The translations under genes and the position numbers were made by a program. A DNA stretch of 64,000 bases from JBLIRR01 sp049472395. GTDB lineage: Bacteria; SZUA-182; DTGQ01; JBLIRR01. The stretch spans positions 1-64,000 of the forward strand of contig JBLIRR010000037.1 of the NCBI GenBank assembly GCA_049472395.1, in the 5' to 3' direction. Positions 42,078-51,897 of the stretch are shown here, piece by piece. Each line of letters opens with the position of its first letter. Positions within the stretch are counted from its first letter, which is position 1. The notes beneath the pieces are model-generated. The model searched no databases and was not told where the DNA came from. It was given only the letters and a program-made list of their open reading frames with translations.

Positions 42078-44324
42078 TTATAGTCTAAATATGATTAATA
42101 AATGCTCATTTGCATAATAAATAGTGACATACACTAATCCCACTGCAAATATTAAATTAATTATCATTCCAAATAAAGTTGTAATTATTATCTTATTTCC
42201 AGAATGATTATCTGAACCTCTCAAGATTTTATCGGATAACACATATGAAAAAGGGTACCCGAACGTAAACGCCGCAGCCACACCGGTTGTGATTTTAATA
42301 AGTTCAGTTACGGATGAAAACTGTTCGGCGATCAACCAACTGGCACACGAAAAAATAATCAACAGAATCAGAAATGCGAGTAAGGTTTTAAGCATTTCAT
42401 GTAACCGAATCCCCAGCGGAGGTAAAAAAATATTAAACAGTATCATCAAAACGGGCACTAACAGACAGATCACATTCAGGTTTTTACGTCTTAAATTCCT
42501 TTGTGCCCGGTTGATTTGCGCCTTTATTTCATCCGATGAAGCTGGCGAGGTTCGCAGAGCGTGATTAAATGCCTTGATCGCTTCTGTATAGTTTCTCGAA
42601 TCATAATAGGTTTCACCGATCTCCCACCAGACATCTTTTGCATATGGGTGATCTGGATACTTATTTAAAAGAGTCAAATACGTTTCTTCTGCTTTGTGAG
42701 CATCACCACTGCGGTACTGATTTGCCAGCCAATAATAAATAACAGGTATAATTGCGGCATCCTTGTAGTGCTCTGTTATTCTTTTTGCTTTATCTAACAC
42801 CTTTTTTTTATCTGCCGAATTATTTTTAATGCGTAAAAATTCTACTTTTCTTATGTGTTCAAATTGACGTAAAGGTTCAAAATTGTAATCCGCATATTTG
42901 GCTATGTATTTCAGTCTTTGCTGTGCCAGGGGAGTCAACGTACTGTTGGGGTAATCGGATAATAGTTCACAGGTTCGCTCTTCTTTTAGAGGGGAAAATT
43001 TGAGGGTGATTTCATCACCTGTAGTGAGCAAAACCGCATATGTGGCTTCAATGTTTACATCAACCCGGATGGCGGCTGTTTTCTTATGAATTTTACTCTC
43101 TACCAGAGGCAGGTGCATGTAATTAATTGTATCAATCTCTTTTTTTGCTATCTCCGGCCCAGGTATAAAAACAAACGCGATTTTATTGGAAGGAAAATTT
43201 CTATTATGGTCAAGGATTCGTTTATGCAACGCAGAACGCCTCACTGCGTGTTCCGTAACTTTGTGGCTGTTTTCCCGGAGAATAATACCGATTGTATGGG
43301 CGACCGGCGAATCCAATAATTGAATGAGTGCGGATTCTTCCTTAAGAAAAATCAAACTGAGGCCACCCCAATCAAATTTCCAGGAGCTCCCCGTTTCATT
43401 GAGTTGCTTCACATTTTGTACCGCCTCTTCTCCCAGTCTGTCCTGTAATTGTTTTAGATAAAGACTGCGTGTACTTACATGGGAACCCTGGTTGTCATAA
43501 TATCCACGATAAACACCCAGTTTTCCATCCTCACCTGGATATACAAGGGCCGAATCATTACCTGAAGGCAAGTCTTCGAGGCCACTGCCCTCCCCTTCCT
43601 CGACTATATCTGAAGGTGAGATTTCGCCCTCATCGATCTCCTCTTCCTCGACTGTCACGAAGAGTGTGGCGGATGTGCTATCACCATCATTGTCGATAGC
43701 GACTGCGAGGAGTTGGTAGGTGCCGGGCGCACAATTAAGCAACAACGGATCATCGAAGTTATCGTTTGCAGTGCCCCATTCATAGGGTGCTTCTCCCTCA
43801 TCGCGAACGAGTGAATTGTTTATATACAGAGATACTTTACTGATGCTCCCGTCCGGGTCTGACGCCTCAACAACAACACCGAGGTTTGATGAAACGGTGC
43901 CGGCACTAGGCTGAATGAATGAAACGGTTGGGCTCTGGTTACCGGCACCGACAGTAAAAGAAACCTCATACTCAAGGATGTATGAGTTATTAAAAAACAG
44001 ACGAGCCTCATACTCGCCAGGGGTGGCCAAGCCGTCGAATCGCATTGTTCCATTCACGGCTCCATTTGAGTAGATGCATTGCAGATATGCATCGTGAGAA
44101 GTGCCTGCGACATAAATACCAATCCAGTTCGTAGCATTTGCTGAAAGGTTGGAATAGTTCACAACGATAGTTTCATTCACGTCATACGTTATCTTGGACA
44201 AGTTGAGTGATGGGAGCAAAGAGTTAATCGCAGAACATGCAAAAGCGGTGATGAGTGATGATGCCACGATCATATGCTTAAGTTTCAGGTTCTTTATCAT
44301 TGGCAGGTTAAAAAACCGTTTCAT
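42078..44324 (-). CDS. Ig-like/TPR membrane protein
   Basis: The 748-aa product begins with a signal-like helix (ASSLITAFACS, a possible lipobox FACS) and two Ig-like domains: YDVNETIVVNYSNLSANATNWIG resembles the calcium-dependent 'I-set-like' exported module, and SPTVSFIQPSAGTVSSNLGV a PKD/Ig module. An acidic linker (VEEEEIDEGEISPSDIVEEG), an unknown middle domain, TPRs (WWEIGETYYDSRNYTEAIKAF, about 560-590) and four C-terminal membrane helices (about 620-745) follow. An exported N-terminus plus a polytopic C-terminus suggests an inner-membrane scaffold with a large periplasmic part. It is first in the minus-strand unit. Function is unknown. Confidence 0.7.
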   Translation of the reverse strand: MKRFFNLPMIKNLKLKHMIVASSLITAFACSAINSLLPSLNLSKITYDVNETIVVNYSNLSANATNWIGIYVAGTSHDAYLQCIYSNGAVNGTMRFDGLATPGEYEARLFFNNSYILEYEVSFTVGAGNQSPTVSFIQPSAGTVSSNLGVVVEASDPDGSISKVSLYINNSLVRDEGEAPYEWGTANDNFDDPLLLNCAPGTYQLLAVAIDNDGDSTSATLFVTVEEEEIDEGEISPSDIVEEGEGSGLEDLPSGNDSALVYPGEDGKLGVYRGYYDNQGSHVSTRSLYLKQLQDRLGEEAVQNVKQLNETGSSWKFDWGGLSLIFLKEESALIQLLDSPVAHTIGIILRENSHKVTEHAVRRSALHKRILDHNRNFPSNKIAFVFIPGPEIAKKEIDTINYMHLPLVESKIHKKTAAIRVDVNIEATYAVLLTTGDEITLKFSPLKEERTCELLSDYPNSTLTPLAQQRLKYIAKYADYNFEPLRQFEHIRKVEFLRIKNNSADKKKVLDKAKRITEHYKDAAIIPVIYYWLANQYRSGDAHKAEETYLTLLNKYPDHPYAKDVWWEIGETYYDSRNYTEAIKAFNHALRTSPASSDEIKAQINRAQRNLRRKNLNVICLLVPVLMILFNIFLPPLGIRLHEMLKTLLAFLILLIIFSCASWLIAEQFSSVTELIKITTGVAAAFTFGYPFSYVLSDKILRGSDNHSGNKIIITTLFGMIINLIFAVGLVYVTIYYANEHLLIIFRL

Positions 44325-44749
44325 GGTTAATTCCTTACATTATAGTGTATTGTCAAGACATTGCTCATATCATCCCTCTCAGTCCAATTCCTGCTATTAT
44401 CCAAACTCTTGGCTATTCTTTATAAGCAATCATTCTCTTGATATCTGATACACTATGTATAATGCGTGGACTTAATTTCTCTAAACCTTTGAAACGGTTT
44501 TGTACGTTGTTTTCAATTAAATTTCTCTATTGGCTATACATTAATTTTTAGCAAGACTAATGCCAGAGAAATATTTAGCGTGGGCCTTATAACTTATTGT
44601 TTTTACGATATGGCAAAACAATTTTTGTTCTGAGGTGACAAATCTCGTCATTTTCCTCTTTTTTTCAAGAAAATGCCACAGAAAAGTTGGTTTCTTTTGT
44701 AAATTTTTATACTATAGCTCTATGAGCGATAGCAATTAATACTTGAGCT
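44325..44749. other. Intergenic region
   Basis: This is an AT-rich spacer between the end of the cobalamin operon (cobU) and the Ig/TPR operon start, both on the minus strand. It should contain the promoter of the latter. I see no ORF and no clear hairpin. Confidence 0.4.
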
Positions 44750-45277
44750 TTATTTGAGCCGCAACGGAATGCCAACCTCCATTTTATATACCTCATCAGC
44801 TTCTCTGGCTACGAGCTGATTCATAAATCCACTTATATCCCTGAACTGCCGGGCAAGTTGATTATCCGGAACAATCCCTGATCCAGTGTCATTCGAGATA
44901 ATGGCCACAATGGGATCAATCTGCTTAATTGTGCGGAGCAATTCCTGGATGGTGTGCATGATTTTCTCTTCCGGCTTTTCCGATGCTTCGTGCATAAGAA
45001 TGAGATTTGATAAATAGAGGGTTAAACAATCAATAATAACTATTTGGGTTGACTTATCAAGTTCGAGCAATCTGTTATCTATTTTTATTGGTTCTTCGAC
45101 AGTCGTCCAATGAGAAGGTCTGTCCTCCTGATGTTTCCTTACACGATCTTGCATCTCGCTATCGAGGATTTGAGCTGTTGCTAAATACACTACTTTTTCA
45201 TACTTCTCTGCTAATTTTATACAATAGGAGGTCTTGCCACTTCGACATCCTCCCACTATAAAGATAAGTCTTGACAA
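44750..45277 (-). CDS. cobU: Adenosylcobinamide kinase/adenosylcobinamide-phosphate guanylyltransferase
   Basis: The 175-aa protein has the CobU P-loop GGCRSGKTSY (residues 9-18), the VVYLATAQ segment with downstream HQEDRP and WTTVEEP, and the DCLTLYLSNL strand. It phosphorylates adenosylcobinamide and forms AdoCbi-GDP, the substrate of CobS. Length and motifs are normal. It is last in the operon, 13 bp after cobS. Confidence 0.93.
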   Translation of the reverse strand: MSRLIFIVGGCRSGKTSYCIKLAEKYEKVVYLATAQILDSEMQDRVRKHQEDRPSHWTTVEEPIKIDNRLLELDKSTQIVIIDCLTLYLSNLILMHEASEKPEEKIMHTIQELLRTIKQIDPIVAIISNDTGSGIVPDNQLARQFRDISGFMNQLVAREADEVYKMEVGIPLRLK

Positions 45278-45290
45278 GTTTTCTCCTCCC

Positions 45291-46046
45291 TTAGTTTTTA
45301 AATCTCTGCCCTGCTACTATAAAAAGCAAGCTTATAACTTCCATTACTTCATTGCTGGCACCTAACGTATCACCGGTTATTCCACCTAATTTATATTTTA
45401 GATATTTAATCACACATACACACAGTGCTATGATGAGTAGGATTAATAGAGCACCCCAAATTCTAAACAGACCTATAGAAAGGACAATAGGGATTAAGCT
45501 GGCCTTCATTAAATGGTTCCGATTAACATAATCGGCAAAGATTTTTCCCAGTTTCCCCGTATCTCGTGCATAGGGGCTTAGAGCAGTGATAAATACCATT
45601 GCCCATCGTCCAAGTACTGGCATACAAAGTAGTGCTTTATTTTTTATAGCGGGTATCATACAAGACAAACAGGCCCACTTTAATCCCAGAAGGCATATTA
45701 GGCTTATCACACCCATGCTTCCTAAATGGCTGTCTTTCATTATTGTTAATATGTGTTCTTTGTCAGATCCTGCATAGAAAGCATCAAAACAATCGCCGAG
45801 ACCATCTAAATGCAACGCTCCTGTGAGATAAATGAGAGAAATGATCAATATTATGTCCACAACAGCTCTAGGGAATAAGTATAAGAGGATAAAATTTTCA
45901 AGTACTAGCATAGCGCCGATCAAAAGCCCTATGAGTGGGAAATGAATCATTGAATCAGCCAGATCTTCCTCTCGTAGCTGCGTCTTCCCGGATTCGATTT
46001 TAATTATAGTTAAAAATTGCAGTGCTATTATAATCTTATCTATCAT
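45291..46046 (-). CDS. cobS: Adenosylcobinamide-GDP ribazoletransferase (cobalamin synthase)
   Basis: The 251-aa polytopic membrane protein has the CobS hallmarks: ALQFLTIIKIESG near the start, SMIHFPLIGLLIG, the Asp-rich LHLDGLGDCFDAFYAG (about residues 77-92), and the LKWACL and GALLI membrane segments. It joins AdoCbi-GDP and alpha-ribazole(-phosphate) to make cobalamin at the inner membrane. It lies 21 bp downstream of cobQ. Confidence 0.93.
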   Translation of the reverse strand: MIDKIIIALQFLTIIKIESGKTQLREEDLADSMIHFPLIGLLIGAMLVLENFILLYLFPRAVVDIILIISLIYLTGALHLDGLGDCFDAFYAGSDKEHILTIMKDSHLGSMGVISLICLLGLKWACLSCMIPAIKNKALLCMPVLGRWAMVFITALSPYARDTGKLGKIFADYVNRNHLMKASLIPIVLSIGLFRIWGALLILLIIALCVCVIKYLKYKLGGITGDTLGASNEVMEVISLLFIVAGQRFKN

Positions 46047-46067
46047 GGTTGTTCATTTATTGTAAGC

Positions 46068-47585
46068 TTAGTTAAGGAGTTTGTAAATTGCATCCATGTC
46101 GAGATTTTCTCTAACATGAATAGCAAGCTTATCATATTCCCTTTGATTTTCCATTAAATTGACCTGAGGATTGTGCGGCAAGTTTCTAAGACCTCTTTTC
46201 TTGCGAAGAAGGTTGATAAAGTCCCTTCTGAATAGATGATTAGCGAACAGATCATGGATATACGTCCCCCAAATTTGCCCATCTTCTGATAGTGCTCCAT
46301 CCTCTAATTCCACAGACTTGTTTGAACGTTGTATTATTGTGCAAAATGCCTTAGTCTTATCTTCCCGATTTGTCTCACCCACATGAATTTCATAACCTTT
46401 AATTTCCCTGACATTATCCGAAGGAAAAGAACAAAGAGCAGTAATCTGGGATGTTATCTTTTGTTGAGCAAGTGTAGTATTTACATTGAGCAATCCGAGA
46501 CCGGCGATAACTTTTTGCCTGCTTTCCATACTATATGGATCCTCAATTTTTTTCCCCAGCATCTGATATCCACCGCATACTCCTAAAACCATGCCCCCAT
46601 CCTGTGCATACCGACATATCGCTTCTGAATATCCTGCTTTTTTTAAATAATTAAGATCATCAATAGTATTTTTACTTCCAGGGATGATGATAGCATCGGC
46701 AAAACCAATGGACTCTCCTTGTCCAATATATCGTAAATGGACATCAGACTCATTTTCAAGTGGATCAAAATCAGTAAAGTTTGATATATGGGGAAGATAC
46801 ATGACAGCTATTATAATTTTAGTGATATTACAAACAGTGTTGTTCATTTTCTCTTGAGGCACGCTGTCTTCTTCCTTGATATATATGTCCTTGAAATAGG
46901 GGATAATGCCAAGCACTGGCAGGTTTGTCTTCTTTTCAATAAATTCTATGCCTGATGTTAAAAGATCTTTATCACCTCGAAATTTGTTTATAATGATACC
47001 CTTTACTGATTTTCGTTCCTTTTGTGTCAATAATGCCAATGTGCCTACAATCCAGGCAAATGCGCCTCCCTTATCAATATCGACCACTAATAATACGGGC
47101 GCTTCGGCAAGATGAGCGATCTTCATATTAACAATATCATTTTTCCGTAAGTTGATTTCAGCAGGACTGCCAGCTCCCTCAATTACAATAAGATCGAATT
47201 GGGATGATAACCGGTTGTAACTATCTTTTATTGCCTTGAAGGCATCTTTTTGATAATTATAGTATTGCTTAACTGACATATTTGTATGAAGTTTCCCCTG
47301 CACAATGACCTGGGCCCCAATATCAGTATTAGGCTTTAAAAGTATAGGATTCATATCCACCGTAGGCTCAATATTAGCTGCTTCTGCCTGAGTAGCTTGT
47401 GCCCGTCCAATTTCGCCCCCGTCAATTGTAATATAAGAGTTCAAGGCCATATTCTGTGATTTAAAGGGAGCAACGTTATAACCATCTTGATAGAATATGC
47501 GGCATAGGGCGGCAACTATCACACTCTTGCCCACATGAGAGCCGGTGCCCTGCACCATGAGAGCCTTAGCTTTTCTCTGAGACAT
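46068..47585 (-). CDS. cobQ: Cobyric acid synthase
   Basis: I place the start at ATG 47585 (505 aa), with GGAG six bases upstream; a TTG at 47597 is in frame. The product has the CobQ/CbiP P-loop-like MVQGTGSHVGKS, the amidase nucleophile region MVLGVCGGYQMLG (Cys in the GATase1-like domain, about residue 330) and the C-terminal YIHDLFAN. It amidates adenosylcobyrinic acid a,c-diamide. The cobinamide steps to either side are only partly encoded here (no cobD/cbiB). It overlaps cobT by 20 bp. Confidence 0.93.
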   Translation of the reverse strand: MSQRKAKALMVQGTGSHVGKSVIVAALCRIFYQDGYNVAPFKSQNMALNSYITIDGGEIGRAQATQAEAANIEPTVDMNPILLKPNTDIGAQVIVQGKLHTNMSVKQYYNYQKDAFKAIKDSYNRLSSQFDLIVIEGAGSPAEINLRKNDIVNMKIAHLAEAPVLLVVDIDKGGAFAWIVGTLALLTQKERKSVKGIIINKFRGDKDLLTSGIEFIEKKTNLPVLGIIPYFKDIYIKEEDSVPQEKMNNTVCNITKIIIAVMYLPHISNFTDFDPLENESDVHLRYIGQGESIGFADAIIIPGSKNTIDDLNYLKKAGYSEAICRYAQDGGMVLGVCGGYQMLGKKIEDPYSMESRQKVIAGLGLLNVNTTLAQQKITSQITALCSFPSDNVREIKGYEIHVGETNREDKTKAFCTIIQRSNKSVELEDGALSEDGQIWGTYIHDLFANHLFRRDFINLLRKKRGLRNLPHNPQVNLMENQREYDKLAIHVRENLDMDAIYKLLN

Positions 47586-48621
47586 GAGCTTCTCCAAAGG
47601 TAGCCATTTCTGTATATAGTTTTAGCGCAGCTTCGATAAGGTTTATCTCCAATGCCGCGCCAGTACCCTCTCCTAATCGAAGATCAAGGTCAAGAAAAGG
47701 CTTTTGGCCTATTTTGTCTAATAGTACCTGATGCCCGGCTTCCTGGGATCTATGGGATGCTATAATATAATCCTTGATTTTTGGTTCGATCTCTGTGGCG
47801 ATCACTGCGCCAGCGGTCGCTATAAAGCCATCGGTAACAACAGGAACTCTTCTCTGGGCAGCGGCAATGACAACGCCAGCTAAGCCTCCGATCTCAAATC
47901 CCCCTACTTTTGCCAGAACATCAAGCGGATCGTTCGGGACGGGCTTATTGATTTCGATAGCCTTTTTAATCGTTTGTATCTTATTATCAAGCATCTGATC
48001 AGTGATCCCGGTCCCTTTCCCTGTAACTTTCTCAACTGGTTCTCCTGTTATTACAGCCGTTATGGCGCTGCTGGCTGTTGTATTGCCAATGCCCATATCT
48101 CCAATACCGGTGATATCAATTCCATTATCATATTCATTGCTGAAGATCTCAATACCAGCTTCAATTGATTTTATAGCCTCATCACGAGTCATAGCAGAAC
48201 CTTTAACCATATTTTGAGTTCCGTAACCTATTTTCTTGATAATGAGGCCTGCCCTTGGCTTTAGATCTGATGCTACTCCCAGATCTGCGATAACAACCCG
48301 CGCACCAATATGACGTGCAAGAACATTTATGCCTGCCCCGCCATGGAGAAAATTATACACCATCTGAGCTGTAACTTCAGATGGATAAGCACTTATTCCC
48401 TCCTGCGTAACTCCGTGATCACCAGCAAACGTAAATAGTACTTTTTTCTTTAGACGAGGCCATTCTTGACCTGTAATTATCACCAGTCTTTTTGCTATCT
48501 CTTCAAGTCTGCCTAAACTTCCCTGCGGTTTTGTAAGACTATCCAATCTTCTTTGTGCTATCTGTTCTAGTTGTGTATCACAGGGAATGATCTTTGATAT
48601 GAGCCTGCTAATATCCTTCAT
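47566..48621 (-). CDS. cobT: Nicotinate-nucleotide:dimethylbenzimidazole phosphoribosyltransferase
   Basis: The 351-aa protein is full length for CobT, with LTKPQGSLGRLEEIA, FAGDHGVTQEGISAYP, the Gly-rich GIGDMGIGNTTASSAI (about residues 170-186) and the C-terminal RLGEGTGAALEI containing the catalytic Glu. It activates the lower-ligand base to alpha-ribazole phosphate, which CobS then uses. It is the second gene after btuB (27 bp gap). Confidence 0.94.
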   Translation of the reverse strand: MKDISRLISKIIPCDTQLEQIAQRRLDSLTKPQGSLGRLEEIAKRLVIITGQEWPRLKKKVLFTFAGDHGVTQEGISAYPSEVTAQMVYNFLHGGAGINVLARHIGARVVIADLGVASDLKPRAGLIIKKIGYGTQNMVKGSAMTRDEAIKSIEAGIEIFSNEYDNGIDITGIGDMGIGNTTASSAITAVITGEPVEKVTGKGTGITDQMLDNKIQTIKKAIEINKPVPNDPLDVLAKVGGFEIGGLAGVVIAAAQRRVPVVTDGFIATAGAVIATEIEPKIKDYIIASHRSQEAGHQVLLDKIGQKPFLDLDLRLGEGTGAALEINLIEAALKLYTEMATFGEAHVSEKS

Positions 48622-48648
48622 CTTCTTTCCCCTTTTCTTGTACGAAGT

Positions 48649-50556
48649 TTAGAATGTCAACTTTATCCCGCCATAGAATGATCTTCCCGCAGTGCTATAT
48701 CCTGGTATTTCCTCATAGTCTTCATTCAGAAGATTATTTATTTTCCCATGGATCTGAAATAGTGTATTTATATCATACATGGCAGCTAAGTCAAGCCTCC
48801 TATAAGCATCGATTTTCTCTTCATTAGCCACATCGTCCCATCGGTCTCCTACATAATTTAAAGTACAGTAGAGATTGAGTCTTTGCACTGCACTGTAGTC
48901 TATAGTGAGGCTCGTTTTATTTTTGGGTCGACGGAGCAGCTCTTTTTCTTTTTCCTTATCTTCAGTTTTTGTAAAGGTATGGTTTGCCTTGAGGATTAAG
49001 TCTTTGAAAAGTTCAAATGCTGCTTCAATTTCCCATCCTTGAGTCAAAGCTCGTGAAACATTTTGAGGGGTCCACCTGAATGGATTTTCAGGTCTAGGAT
49101 CAGGGGCCCATTCAATGAGGTGTTCAAATTGATTGTGAAAATAACAGAGGGATAGAGAGATACGCTCATTATTCAATTTTTGCTGAATGCCTATATCATA
49201 ACTTTCAGATTCTTCAGCTTTTAATTCAGGATTGCCAGAATCGGGCCAATAGAGAGAATTTAATGTCGGGGCCTTAAAGGCTGTGCCCCAATTTACCTTT
49301 ACTTTCGTCCCCATGTCTTTAAAAAGATAAGCGATGGATGCTTTATAAGTGGATTCAGATCCGAATGTACTATAGTCGTCTATCCTCCATCCAGCGGATA
49401 TAAACAGGGATTCATCGAGAAGATTGAGTTGATTTTGTAGAAATAAAGCCTTATTCACAACGGATTCATCATATCCTGAGTCAATATATTCAGATGTCTC
49501 CATACTATATTCAAATCCTTCATATTCACCCATCTGCTCATTATATTCTGCCCCAAGAACCAGAGTATTTATCTTATTAAAAAGGGAGAGATTATGCTGC
49601 CATTGAATAGTGCGATTCTGGATTTCTATCTCGCTATTATTCCATATGTTTATATCATCCTTGTTATCGTATTTGTTATTGACTAATGAGAAGATGAGGT
49701 TATGGTCCCATTGGTCGAGGATGACGTGATGAAGATTGAGCGAGGAAATAAGGGAGTTGGTTTCCTGGATATAAGAAGGATTATCTTGGCCTATCTCATC
49801 AAAGTCCTTGTCGGCCTCATTATATCTAAGAGATAGATCAATAGTGTAAGAGCTTGGGAAATCAATGCCAAATCTACTCGCTACAGATTTATTCTTATAC
49901 CCATCGTCCTCATCCCCATCTTTTGCTGCGGAGAATCCTTTAGAATCCTGGTTCGACAAAGAGAGGGAATAATTAATAATATCAGATCCACCGGAGAGAG
50001 CATAATTCACACTATACGTCTCAAAGGAGCCACCTACCAATGAAAGAACATGCTCTGGCTTCCCTCTTCCTTTTTTTGTGATAATATTAACAACGCCACA
50101 CATTGCATCAGACCCATAAAGCGTGCTATATGCTCCTCGTACTATCTCAATTCTTTCGATGTTAGCAGTAGAAAGATCAGCAAAATCAAAGTTACCTGTG
50201 GTCGGGCTATTCACACGCACCCCATCGATTAGGACAAGCGTATGTCTCGAATTACCACCTCTTGTCAAAATATCGGTTAATCCCCCCGGGCCACCGGACT
50301 GGATAACATCAATGCCCGCAACATTTCTTAATACCTCGCCCACTGTTATGGCTTTTTGATTTTCGATTTCTTGCTCGATAATTATCGTAGCAGAGGCAGA
50401 GGTCTGCTCCAGTGGTTCTTCTATCTTAGAGCCTGTAATAATTATTTCTCCAAGATCATAGGTCTTCCCGGCAAAAGCCTCTCTATGAATGAGAATAATT
50501 AATAACAGTGCTACAAAAAAGATCATTGCAAAACGTAAATAAAGTCTTTTAAACAT
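48649..50556 (-). CDS. btuB: TonB-dependent receptor, BtuB-like corrinoid transporter
   Basis: The 635-aa protein has a signal peptide (1-29, ending AFA-GK), a TonB-box-like segment LGEIIITGS, a plug domain (VLRNVAGIDVIQSGGPGG, RGGNSRHTLVLIDGVRVN, VRGAYSTLYGSDAMCGVVNI) and a barrel ending GGIKLTF with terminal Phe. Specificity for cobalamin/cobinamide is inferred from the riboswitch upstream and the co-transcribed cobTQSU genes. AGGAGGAAA precedes the ATG. Confidence 0.9.
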   Translation of the reverse strand: MFKRLYLRFAMIFFVALLLIILIHREAFAGKTYDLGEIIITGSKIEEPLEQTSASATIIIEQEIENQKAITVGEVLRNVAGIDVIQSGGPGGLTDILTRGGNSRHTLVLIDGVRVNSPTTGNFDFADLSTANIERIEIVRGAYSTLYGSDAMCGVVNIITKKGRGKPEHVLSLVGGSFETYSVNYALSGGSDIINYSLSLSNQDSKGFSAAKDGDEDDGYKNKSVASRFGIDFPSSYTIDLSLRYNEADKDFDEIGQDNPSYIQETNSLISSLNLHHVILDQWDHNLIFSLVNNKYDNKDDINIWNNSEIEIQNRTIQWQHNLSLFNKINTLVLGAEYNEQMGEYEGFEYSMETSEYIDSGYDESVVNKALFLQNQLNLLDESLFISAGWRIDDYSTFGSESTYKASIAYLFKDMGTKVKVNWGTAFKAPTLNSLYWPDSGNPELKAEESESYDIGIQQKLNNERISLSLCYFHNQFEHLIEWAPDPRPENPFRWTPQNVSRALTQGWEIEAAFELFKDLILKANHTFTKTEDKEKEKELLRRPKNKTSLTIDYSAVQRLNLYCTLNYVGDRWDDVANEEKIDAYRRLDLAAMYDINTLFQIHGKINNLLNEDYEEIPGYSTAGRSFYGGIKLTF

Positions 50557-50617
50557 TTTTTTCCTCCTGATTTAAGTATTGGTAACCATAGTTTTTAGAT
50601 CCCATACATTTTTAGGC

Positions 50618-50653
50618 AAAAAAAAATCCCCATGCCGTTATGGCATGGGGATT
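50618..50653 (-). terminator. Intrinsic terminator of the cobalamin riboswitch
   Basis: On the minus strand AATCCCCATGCC pairs perfectly with GGCATGGGGATT (12 bp, 5-nt loop), followed by nine T. It lies between the aptamer and btuB, the expected place for B12-dependent premature termination. Confidence 0.9.
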
Positions 50654-50714
50654 ACCCTTTTTTATCCACCAAAACCTTCTATAGATAATATTTATACCTC
50701 GTAAATAGTATCCA

Positions 50715-50890
50715 TTATTATCACAGCAGGTTTTCTGACTTTCGGATCATTCTACTTGCCTCGCCTTCCCATCTTAATGCTTTATACATTAAAGAAAGTG
50801 GCAATATGAGGTTTTCGTCCCCGATTACAGCGGCGGGTCCGTTCCCGATTTACACGAGATTCCCTATTAAGCTCACATTGAGCACAGTAA
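50715..50890 (-). promoter_or_regulatory. Cobalamin riboswitch
   Basis: The minus strand carries the B12 box (AGTCAGAAAACCTGCTGTGA, 50721-50740), the conserved GCCACT core (near 50800) and the CGGGAACGGACCCGCCGCTGTA region (50824-50848, split here as GGGAACGG and CCGCTGTAATCGGGGACGA landmarks). These are in the order expected for an adenosylcobalamin aptamer. It should repress btuB-cobTQSU when corrinoid is plentiful. Confidence 0.93.
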
Positions 50891-51088
50891 TAATAATCGA
50901 GTTATAACAGAAGATTTTTGTGTTGTCAAGTAATAATCTTTATTCAGGCAGAGGATGTACTTTTTTGTATAAACATGAAGGTAAAATTTTTAATTTCCTG
51001 TAGTATAATATTTTATTGAGTTAAAAAGTAAATCCTTGTCAATCGGACTTGTATTGCTAAATGCTCCGATAATCATGGAGGCAGTGCG

Positions 51089-51670
51089 ATGATGCTTTAT
51101 CTACTACGCCATGGTCAGGTGGAAGAACGCTATCAAGAGTGTTACAATGGCTGGCTCGATGTAGCCCTTAGCTCCGAAGGCCAAGAAGAGGCCAAGACGC
51201 TCGCCAGATGCCTTTCCCATATCCAGTTTGATGCGGTCTACTGCTCTGATCTTTTCCGCTGCAAAAGAAGCATCGCCTATTTTGATTCAGAATACGTGAT
51301 ATACGATATTAATCTCAGGGAAAAGCACTGGGGGGAGTGTGAAGGGCTGGACTATGAGACTGTTTGCCAGAAACTGAGGATCAAATACGTGAGTTTTTAC
51401 CAGTGGATCAGGGATATGGGGGGTGAAAGCCTTGAGGAGTTCAAGGCCCGAATCACATCGGTCTTTTTTGAAAGAATCATTCCTTCTGGCGGTGAGAAGG
51501 TCCTGGTGATGACTCATGCCGGCGTAATCCGTATGCTACTTTCTATCGTCACGGGTGAAAGTATTGAAGCATGTTTTAATCTTGCCGTTCCGACCGCGTG
51601 CTATACTATAATCGAAAAAAAGCCAGTCGGATGGATTGTCCATAAAGTAGGAGTACAATATAGCGTTTAG
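51089..51670 (+). CDS. cobC: Histidine phosphatase, alpha-ribazole phosphatase-like
   Basis: The 193-aa protein has the phosphohistidine signature YLLRHGQVEERY (His8), LSSEGQEEA, the second Arg in YCSDLFRCKRS, the acid LREKHWGECEG, and the late His of VMTHAGVIRML. CobC-like enzymes dephosphorylate alpha-ribazole phosphate or cobalamin-5'-phosphate. The gene is divergent from the riboswitch-controlled operon, which supports that role over a general phosphoglycerate-mutase-like activity. ATG 51092 is an alternative start. GGAGG lies upstream. Confidence 0.82.
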   Translation: MMLYLLRHGQVEERYQECYNGWLDVALSSEGQEEAKTLARCLSHIQFDAVYCSDLFRCKRSIAYFDSEYVIYDINLREKHWGECEGLDYETVCQKLRIKYVSFYQWIRDMGGESLEEFKARITSVFFERIIPSGGEKVLVMTHAGVIRMLLSIVTGESIEACFNLAVPTACYTIIEKKPVGWIVHKVGVQYSV

Positions 51671-51897
51671 AGATAATTATAAGTAGTTAGGGGGGTGTCA
51701 GCGCGGATTGTTTTCCTAAGTCCTCTAAAAGCGGTCAATTTGGCTGATTTTAGACAAGGATATCCTGTTAACTGTTTAAACGGATCTTCGTTGATATTTT
51801 CCTCTCCGTTGAAGCCCTCTTGAATATAAGAGTAAGTAATAGAAGCTTCACTGTCTTCGAATCCCTGAATGTATATTTCCTCCGATATATTATTCAA
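51667..51897 (-). pseudogene. Possible parallel beta-helix protein relic
   Basis: A 76-codon frame reads DSEASITYSYIQEGFNGEEN then INEDPFKQLTGYPCLKSA. This resembles the C-terminal turn of right-handed beta-helix (PbH1) exported proteins ('...TYSxIQGGxxGxGNIDxDPLFVDxxxGDYRLxSxSPA'). There is no upstream portion and no ribosome site. It overlaps the end of cobC by 4 bp on the opposite strand. Low-confidence relic. Confidence 0.35.
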
